64,000 nucleotides of DNA, taken from positions 1 to 64,000 of the forward strand of contig JAJEJA010000030.1 in assembly GCA_022828145.1 (NCBI GenBank). The letters run 5' to 3'. Of the stretch, positions 57,883 to 64,000 are shown one piece after another. Source of the stretch: Candidatus Poribacteria bacterium (GTDB taxonomy: Bacteria; Poribacteria; WGA-4E; WGA-3G). Position numbers and translations under genes: made by a program. Within the stretch, counting starts at the first letter, position 1; each line of letters starts with the position of its first letter. The notes under the pieces were generated by a model that ran no database searches, was not told the origin of the DNA, and saw only the letters and a list, made by a program, of their open reading frames with translations.

Positions 57883-60800
57883 TCATCGTGAACTTTTCAA
57901 TTCGCTCCACGTCGTTGCCAGTTTGTTTTGCGGAGAAAGTAAACCTTTCAGACGTGTAGTGGCAAGCACTTGACGCTCACCCGCAAAAGATACATCTTCA
58001 ATTTGGTAATAGTAAATGACACCCTGTTTCGCAGTCGTATCTACCCATTTATAGGTTTGGCGTTCACCGGTTGTGCCAGCACCTCGTATCAACTGCCCGT
58101 TGACCTGTTCGAACTCACCATTCCGAGTATCACTGCGAAGGATATTAAATCCTGCATTATCCAATTCAGACTCAGTTGTCCAACGGATAACGACCTTACC
58201 ATCTTCTAAAGTTGGTCGGAAGAAGGATAAGGTGACAGGGAGCGGTGTGCCTTTGATATATCCAGGTGTGCCGATGTCAGAGTCGTCTCCATACCATATA
58301 TTTCTTGGGACTCTCCTGAATGCGGTATCAACAGCGTGTACCCACGCATATCCAGCAGGACGTTCTCTTTTTATCCCCATCGGTAGCACAGCACCTGTCA
58401 AATCACCTTCAATCGAACGATCCGGCACAGCGGGGCGAGGGCGACCGTCTGAATCTCTCAGACGAATCAAAGACGTGCGGTGACCGTCTTCTGTCAAGGC
58501 TGTCGACCAGTTCCAACTGAACGGGTCATCCAATCCAATACCTTGACGTAGATTAGCTGCTTGCCCATCAAGATTACCGACCTCATCGGATACAGATCCA
58601 TCACCATCAACGATACTGATGTAGAAACCGCCTTCCGCATTTAGGATGAGGTCTTTCCTGTTTGCCATACTAAATGCATTTGCTTTCTTCTCATAGATAC
58701 CGGAGACCCGTGTCGGCGGGAAATAATTCCTTTCTGAATTTCGATCTTCCGTAGAAACAATGAGCACCGTCTGATTGGGTGGAATGTAGCTAAACAGGTC
58801 TTTTAAGTTTATCGTAATGTTCAGGTTACGCTTAGATTCTTTCCATGAACCGGAGTCATGGTTCTCTATTATGATTTGCCATCCTGTTTTTGGATCGCTG
58901 GTATCAGCCGCGAGGTCAATCCCTCGTGTTTTAGAGGTATTGTAGAGTTCAATCCATTGCGCTGAACTTCTGGTACCGGTAGAAAGCATCAACTCACTGA
59001 CAATCAGTCTACCGCCATCAAGTTGCGGTAGTTTGCCTTTAGCGATATTGTTGTCGTACCCTGGCGTTCCGCTGTTTTGATCGTTTTTTCGGACCCTACG
59101 GTCATAACCGATTCCTGTAAATATAGCTTTCGACCAAGCGTCTTTGAGGAATCCCTGTATATTTGCGTCACGGATCCACACTGTACCGTCAGTGTTCAAG
59201 CGATCACCTTGAAGGAAATCAGCATCAGCTTGCGTATTTCCGTTGAGCGGGTAAACCTTTGTTTGCCAGATATCGCCCTGCGGTTGACCATCGTCTTTCT
59301 TTTCGTATGTCGGGGCAGGTGAATCGAGATCTAACACAGTGAAATCTGCATGAAGTGCCCCGGGCCCAGCAACATCTTGAACTTGGAAACCTGTTTCGTA
59401 TACATTTCTTCCTTCGCCAACATCCCACGGTTTATCATTGCGTAGGATCAGCAACCATCTATCATTACCCGGAATTGCAAGTTTGTTGTTATCCACAGTA
59501 AGGTATTGATGAGGGGCGGCACCAAGTACTTGACCATCAGCATCTAAAGTGATATCTTGCCCAGCAGCAAGCGGTGTTCGTAGGGGATCTTGATTGACCA
59601 ATAACAAATAGCCGCGCGCTGGGATGGATTCGTTGGGAAAACGAATGATTTCAGTTTCATTGCCGACACCGGTCGTGATCGTCAAAGCCCAGTCTTGAAG
59701 AGATTGATCAGAACCTGTCACATTACGCAGTTCAATCCAATCTAATGTGTCATCAGCGAGGTTACCGATTTCGTTGATAATGATTCTGTTTTTGGCTGGC
59801 GTATCTCTGCTCGGTGCTGTTCGTGGTGCGCGCACGCGGGTTGTACTATTTTCTCTACCGGGTGTGCCGAAAAAATTCCGTAGATACTGACTGGTCGCTG
59901 TACTCCAATGATTCGCATGCCAGCCATCATCATAGTTAACACGTTGCATTGTTTTGAACTCGCGTCGCGGGTTACCACTACTACCGTGCTGTCCTCTACC
60001 GATAATATCCCACGTAATCGTATAAGAAGGGATATTGCTCAATCTATCGGTTTCAGCAGGGGGTCCGGGATCCTGTTTTGACGTAATGAGTCTAATATCA
60101 GAAAACGCTGTCGGTGTAGTGGTTCTATTGTAAAGTTCAATCCACTGCTCTCTAAACAGGTTGTCAGTTGTGCCAAGGAAGTTTTCATCGTGTGCCCACA
60201 TCATTTCATTGATAACAACTTGGCGTTGGTTGCGATTTGTGTTATCATCATAACTGTCATCTTCCAGTTGGCTCCCCAATCTATTCGTTGTGCCGGGGAC
60301 GTTCACGCGTAAGTTAAGAGTGCCGCCATCTGCGAAAAGCGCGTAGAGATCCGGCATCAATGCTTCATCCGACACAGTACTCCATTCCACTTTGATAATC
60401 GTATCGGGTGCACGTAGTGCTGGCAGTGTTGGATAAACACCAGTTCCAAGAGCATCGTCATTTCCAGCAATAATCGCATATCCTAACCCCGCAAGGTAAT
60501 TGGTAGCGTGCGTCAGTTTCTGTCCCGAAAATTCAAGTGTTGTTGAATCTATAAGATTACTCACAACGAAGTTTTGATACCCTGTTAAAGTAAAGTCTAT
60601 AGAGGTTGAATCAGTCACGTTTGTCCACGTTATTTGGTATGTCTTGGGATTATTATCATCTCCCTCACTAAACGTAACGTCCGTGGATGGGGTCAGCACA
60701 ACTAAATCATCTACTGTCGGTTGCGGGTCAGGTGTGACATTGTACGTTAATGTTATAACCGTTGATGAATCGTCAGCTGTCGTTATTGGATCGTCAGTTG

Positions 60801-60900
60801 TATGCACACCATCAACTGTTATTTCTACAATTGCTTTTACAGGCGTTGCAACAAAAGCAAACGCTACGATGAGTAAAAGACTTAAGACAACTTTTTTCAT
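57883..60900 (-). CDS. Large secreted lamin-tail-domain protein with C-terminal TW motif (PQNKLATTWSELK)
   Basis: Signal peptide MKKVVLSLLLIVAFAFVATPVKA; at least three LTD-like segments (INEMMWAHDENF..WIELYN, INEIGNLADDTLDWIELRN, VSELMLSTGTRSSAQWIELYN); C-terminal WTTESELDNAGFNILRS module. Confidence 0.88.
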   Translation of the reverse strand: MKKVVLSLLLIVAFAFVATPVKAIVEITVDGVHTTDDPITTADDSSTVITLTYNVTPDPQPTVDDLVVLTPSTDVTFSEGDDNNPKTYQITWTNVTDSTSIDFTLTGYQNFVVSNLIDSTTLEFSGQKLTHATNYLAGLGYAIIAGNDDALGTGVYPTLPALRAPDTIIKVEWSTVSDEALMPDLYALFADGGTLNLRVNVPGTTNRLGSQLEDDSYDDNTNRNQRQVVINEMMWAHDENFLGTTDNLFREQWIELYNRTTTPTAFSDIRLITSKQDPGPPAETDRLSNIPSYTITWDIIGRGQHGSSGNPRREFKTMQRVNYDDGWHANHWSTATSQYLRNFFGTPGRENSTTRVRAPRTAPSRDTPAKNRIIINEIGNLADDTLDWIELRNVTGSDQSLQDWALTITTGVGNETEIIRFPNESIPARGYLLLVNQDPLRTPLAAGQDITLDADGQVLGAAPHQYLTVDNNKLAIPGNDRWLLILRNDKPWDVGEGRNVYETGFQVQDVAGPGALHADFTVLDLDSPAPTYEKKDDGQPQGDIWQTKVYPLNGNTQADADFLQGDRLNTDGTVWIRDANIQGFLKDAWSKAIFTGIGYDRRVRKNDQNSGTPGYDNNIAKGKLPQLDGGRLIVSELMLSTGTRSSAQWIELYNTSKTRGIDLAADTSDPKTGWQIIIENHDSGSWKESKRNLNITINLKDLFSYIPPNQTVLIVSTEDRNSERNYFPPTRVSGIYEKKANAFSMANRKDLILNAEGGFYISIVDGDGSVSDEVGNLDGQAANLRQGIGLDDPFSWNWSTALTEDGHRTSLIRLRDSDGRPRPAVPDRSIEGDLTGAVLPMGIKRERPAGYAWVHAVDTAFRRVPRNIWYGDDSDIGTPGYIKGTPLPVTLSFFRPTLEDGKVVIRWTTESELDNAGFNILRSDTRNGEFEQVNGQLIRGAGTTGERQTYKWVDTTAKQGVIYYYQIEDVSFAGERQVLATTRLKGLLSPQNKLATTWSELKSSR

Positions 60901-60977
60901 TTTCTTCTCCTTAGACATTATAGTAAACCAATAGTTATCTTGACACTACGGTAGGTAATGAATTACGCGAATACAAT

Positions 60978-63900
60978 TTACTCTGGACTTTTGATAGAAG
61001 CCCATCTTGTTATAACTTTATTGTTAGGTGAAAAGAAACCTTTAACTTTTTGTGTTGCCAGGATTGCCCGTTTGCCCGCAAAGTCTACTTCTTCAATACG
61101 ATAATAGTAGGAAACATTCGGTTTTACGGTTGTATCAATGAATTGATAGGTGCTTTTTTGCCCGGTTGTACCTGCTCCTTTTATGAGCTTTGTATTGATG
61201 CGGCGGAAGTTCCGTGTTCTTGAGGTGCTACGGTAAATGTTGAAGCCGGCATTATTGAGTTCAGATTCCGTTGTCCAGTTGATAACGATTTCACCTTCAA
61301 CAAGCCGCGGTGAGAACTCGGAAAGTTCGACCGGTAACGGTTTACCACGCCGATATCCGGGCGTACCTAAATCGGTCTTATGCCCATAGTAAAGACCGAC
61401 AGGAAGCCGTTTGACAACATTAGCAGCTATCCACCCGTTACGTTTTGTGCCGGTGCGCGGTATCCCTTTATCAAAACGGCGTATCAGAGAAGCACGCACA
61501 TTGTCAATCAAACAGGTTGGAAGTTTCCATACTTCGCCCAAGATGTTAAGTGTTCCAATGTGGTCCACGAGTGTCCCTTGCGTATTCTGGAGTTTCAGCG
61601 AGAACCCATCATGGTTTATCAAACTTGTGGTATCAACTTCAGCTTGTAAGAGTTCTTCCGCATGCAAACTAATCAGTGAATACACGTCTTCATTCGAGAG
61701 TTTGCTCCCGCCGGAATGTCTATCGAAAGTGGACACTATAAGTCGACACTGCTGACTCGGTATAGTGAAGTCCTCTTTAAGCGTTATTGTTAATTCCACT
61801 GGCGTGGGTTTCATCTGTTCCCACTGAAGTTGCCAGCCACGCAGGTTGACTGCTGCGGTGCTGTTGTTATACAGTTCAATCCATAGCGGCAGTTCGTCTG
61901 CGCCACCTGTAGTCTCAAACATAAACTCGGTGATAATAACAGATTGTGTTGTTTCTTCTATAACAACATTCTCAGGATCCTCATCCGTAACAACAGTTTG
62001 AAATGTAAGTTCAGCGATCTGTGTGGGATCCCCTTCAGAGCTTGCTTTGACAGTGAGTCTATAGGTGCGTTGCTCGGTGAGTGCCCTGCGTGGAATCGTC
62101 ACCGGCACATCCTGAGCGACATCCGAACCAAGTTCCATGGAGGTTTGGCTCAAAACGATACCCGTAACATCACCTAACATCTCAAGATTTATGGTGTCTG
62201 CCACGGTACCGCTGTTTGTCACACGTAAAGTGTACGTTACATCATCAGTGGAATCTGGGGCAATAATCTGCGACTTGCTCCCGACCTCTTTGAGTGTCAA
62301 ACCGTACCGCAATGCCGAGATTTCCGAAGCAAACGTATCTACGATATTCAGGAAAAAGTATGATTCAACGTTTCCAACGCCGCCATCGGTTGCATATACA
62401 GTGTCTTCCCCCACACCCATACTTAGCGTTATCGGCAGTCTTCCCAAAATGGCTCTCGGCATCGACAGCAACACGCGATATGCACTACTGCTGCCCGCAA
62501 CCCGTTGAACGCTCTCTAATGTGATACCGTGTAAAGTGATGAGCCGCCCATCAATAACATCTCTTGCCTCTACTATTGTTAGTTCTGAGAGCGAAAAACT
62601 TTGGGCAGTCGGATCGGTTTTACTGCTGCTGACACTTTCTCCGAAATCAATTTTAAACAGCGCATACCCGTTTGGATCAGAATGAATGTCTACCAATTGT
62701 TCTAACAAAGGTGATGCCAGTTTTAATGCGTCATCCTCGTTAGAATAGATGCGAACCGCCGTTTCCGGCAAGTACTCATAATATGCAGGCGTTGCTGTCG
62801 GACGGTCTGAAGCACCTTTAACAATGACTATAACAGTGGCAGATGTCGTAACAGAAGTGTCAGGATCCGTTGTTGTCGGTGTTGCTGTGACAGTGATGAC
62901 ATAACGACCCGGGTTTGTGAGTGCTGTGCGCGGGACTGTCAAAGTGACATCTTGTGTCCCTCCTGCGCTGAGTGTAAAAGAACTGGTAGATAACGTCGCT
63001 GCACTAATATCGCCTGAGACAGCTAATGCTATATTCCAGTCGGGTGCCGTAGGAGTACTACAAAACAACGGCGGGGGCGGAAACGGATTTGGGAAACAGA
63101 CCGGTTCCAGATTTAACGCTGCTGAAAAGTACTCTTCTGCCTCTAAATCAAATGTTATATCTCCAGTATCACCCACTAAAGTCGTCCTCGTTGGACCATT
63201 AGCATCATCCACCAGAAGCGTGATCGCAGCACTTGGATCTTTGGTAACTGTAGTGGTCGTCGTAACTTGAATCGATTGTGTGATGCCGTGTCGGGAGGTC
63301 GCTGTAACGTAGATTACGTACGTGCCGGGAAGCTCTATCGCGTGTCGGGGGATCGTCAAGGTTACGTCTGTTGTCGCGCCCCCTGCAAGTGTTACCTCGT
63401 CTTCACTGAACGTTGCCTGACCAGATACATCGATCTTATCCTCCGTTGTATCCCCTGTTTTTGACAAGATAATCGTATCTTCAGCCTTACCTGGGTTTTT
63501 CACATATAAATTATAAGTTACATCGTCTGTGTCAGTCGTAAGGATCGCCTGTGTGTTGGTCCTATAAAGATTATAGAGTGTTTTACCTCGGACCTCTAAC
63601 ATATTGGTGTCCTCAACGATAACAGTCAGCGTAATGGAGCCTGGTGTAACCGTAACATTGGGGGGTGAGGTAACGGTTGCTGTAGCAGTAATTTCATACG
63701 TACCAACATCTGTGAGTGCTGTCCGCGGCACCGTTACCGTCAATAACCCGGGTGTGTCTGACCCTGCAAGCCAGGATTCTGTCGTCGGGCTAATTGTCGC
63801 ACTTGCCCCCGAAATCGTATACGTAAGGCCTATAGTATGTGTGAAGTCTCTGGTCGCACGCAGTTGAAAGGTTATATCGTTCGTATCAATCGTGCGTGTC

Positions 63901-64000
63901 GTGTATGTTATCGCTGGACTATCTGTGTCGGCTTCGAGCCCAACAGCCAACCCCCAACTAGTGCCGTGTAATCCAAAGATAGCTAAGAAAATGAAGCATA
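60978..64000 (-). CDS. Large secreted lamin-tail-domain protein with C-terminal TW motif (PNNKVITRWASIK), N-terminus beyond the right edge
   Basis: The reverse frame stays open past the track's TTG start at 63950 to the edge, reading CFIFLAIFGLHGTSWGLAVGLEADTD (signal-peptide core). LTD segment ITEFMFETTGGADELPLWIELYN; C-terminal module homologous to the neighbouring CDS. Confidence 0.88.
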   Translation of the reverse strand, partial: CFIFLAIFGLHGTSWGLAVGLEADTDSPAITYTTRTIDTNDITFQLRATRDFTHTIGLTYTISGASATISPTTESWLAGSDTPGLLTVTVPRTALTDVGTYEITATATVTSPPNVTVTPGSITLTVIVEDTNMLEVRGKTLYNLYRTNTQAILTTDTDDVTYNLYVKNPGKAEDTIILSKTGDTTEDKIDVSGQATFSEDEVTLAGGATTDVTLTIPRHAIELPGTYVIYVTATSRHGITQSIQVTTTTTVTKDPSAAITLLVDDANGPTRTTLVGDTGDITFDLEAEEYFSAALNLEPVCFPNPFPPPPLFCSTPTAPDWNIALAVSGDISAATLSTSSFTLSAGGTQDVTLTVPRTALTNPGRYVITVTATPTTTDPDTSVTTSATVIVIVKGASDRPTATPAYYEYLPETAVRIYSNEDDALKLASPLLEQLVDIHSDPNGYALFKIDFGESVSSSKTDPTAQSFSLSELTIVEARDVIDGRLITLHGITLESVQRVAGSSSAYRVLLSMPRAILGRLPITLSMGVGEDTVYATDGGVGNVESYFFLNIVDTFASEISALRYGLTLKEVGSKSQIIAPDSTDDVTYTLRVTNSGTVADTINLEMLGDVTGIVLSQTSMELGSDVAQDVPVTIPRRALTEQRTYRLTVKASSEGDPTQIAELTFQTVVTDEDPENVVIEETTQSVIITEFMFETTGGADELPLWIELYNNSTAAVNLRGWQLQWEQMKPTPVELTITLKEDFTIPSQQCRLIVSTFDRHSGGSKLSNEDVYSLISLHAEELLQAEVDTTSLINHDGFSLKLQNTQGTLVDHIGTLNILGEVWKLPTCLIDNVRASLIRRFDKGIPRTGTKRNGWIAANVVKRLPVGLYYGHKTDLGTPGYRRGKPLPVELSEFSPRLVEGEIVINWTTESELNNAGFNIYRSTSRTRNFRRINTKLIKGAGTTGQKSTYQFIDTTVKPNVSYYYRIEEVDFAGKRAILATQKVKGFFSPNNKVITRWASIKSPE

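Overview
64 kb of a bacterial chromosome with about 45 credible protein-coding genes. I found no rRNA, tRNA or CRISPR. Gene content suggests a Candidatus Poribacteria-like lineage (inference only): PhyH, ThuA, Gfo/Idh/MocA and enolase-superfamily neighbours, LRR, lamin-tail and cohesin/dockerin surface proteins, Uma2, and large DUF6785-like membrane proteins. Main blocks: (a) two large paralogous membrane proteins of unknown function, nth, sat and a Zn-dehydrogenase; (b) an archaeal-type phosphopantothenate synthetase overlapping the second membrane paralog; (c) dapA-like, RqcH/NFACT and a GroEL with no adjacent groES; (d) hemA-hemC-cobA/hemD; (e) LRR, PhyH and cohesin/dockerin proteins; (f) tandem MscS channels; (g) an 11-gene nuoABCDHIJKLMN operon lacking nuoEFG, with a long insertion in NuoI and a His-rich insertion in NuoL; (h) divergent enolase/ThuA and Gfo-Idh/enolase genes; (i) large secreted lamin-tail proteins. 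The strongest candidate for something undescribed is a fixed-spacing 13-residue C-terminal motif, P-x-[EDN]-[KR]-[LV]-x-x-[TR]-W-[GSA]-[SE]-[LI]-K, at the extreme C-terminus of four otherwise different exported or surface-type proteins. Intergenic regions carry several recurring palindromic repeat families, including a 139-bp MITE-like element and a modular composite repeat.
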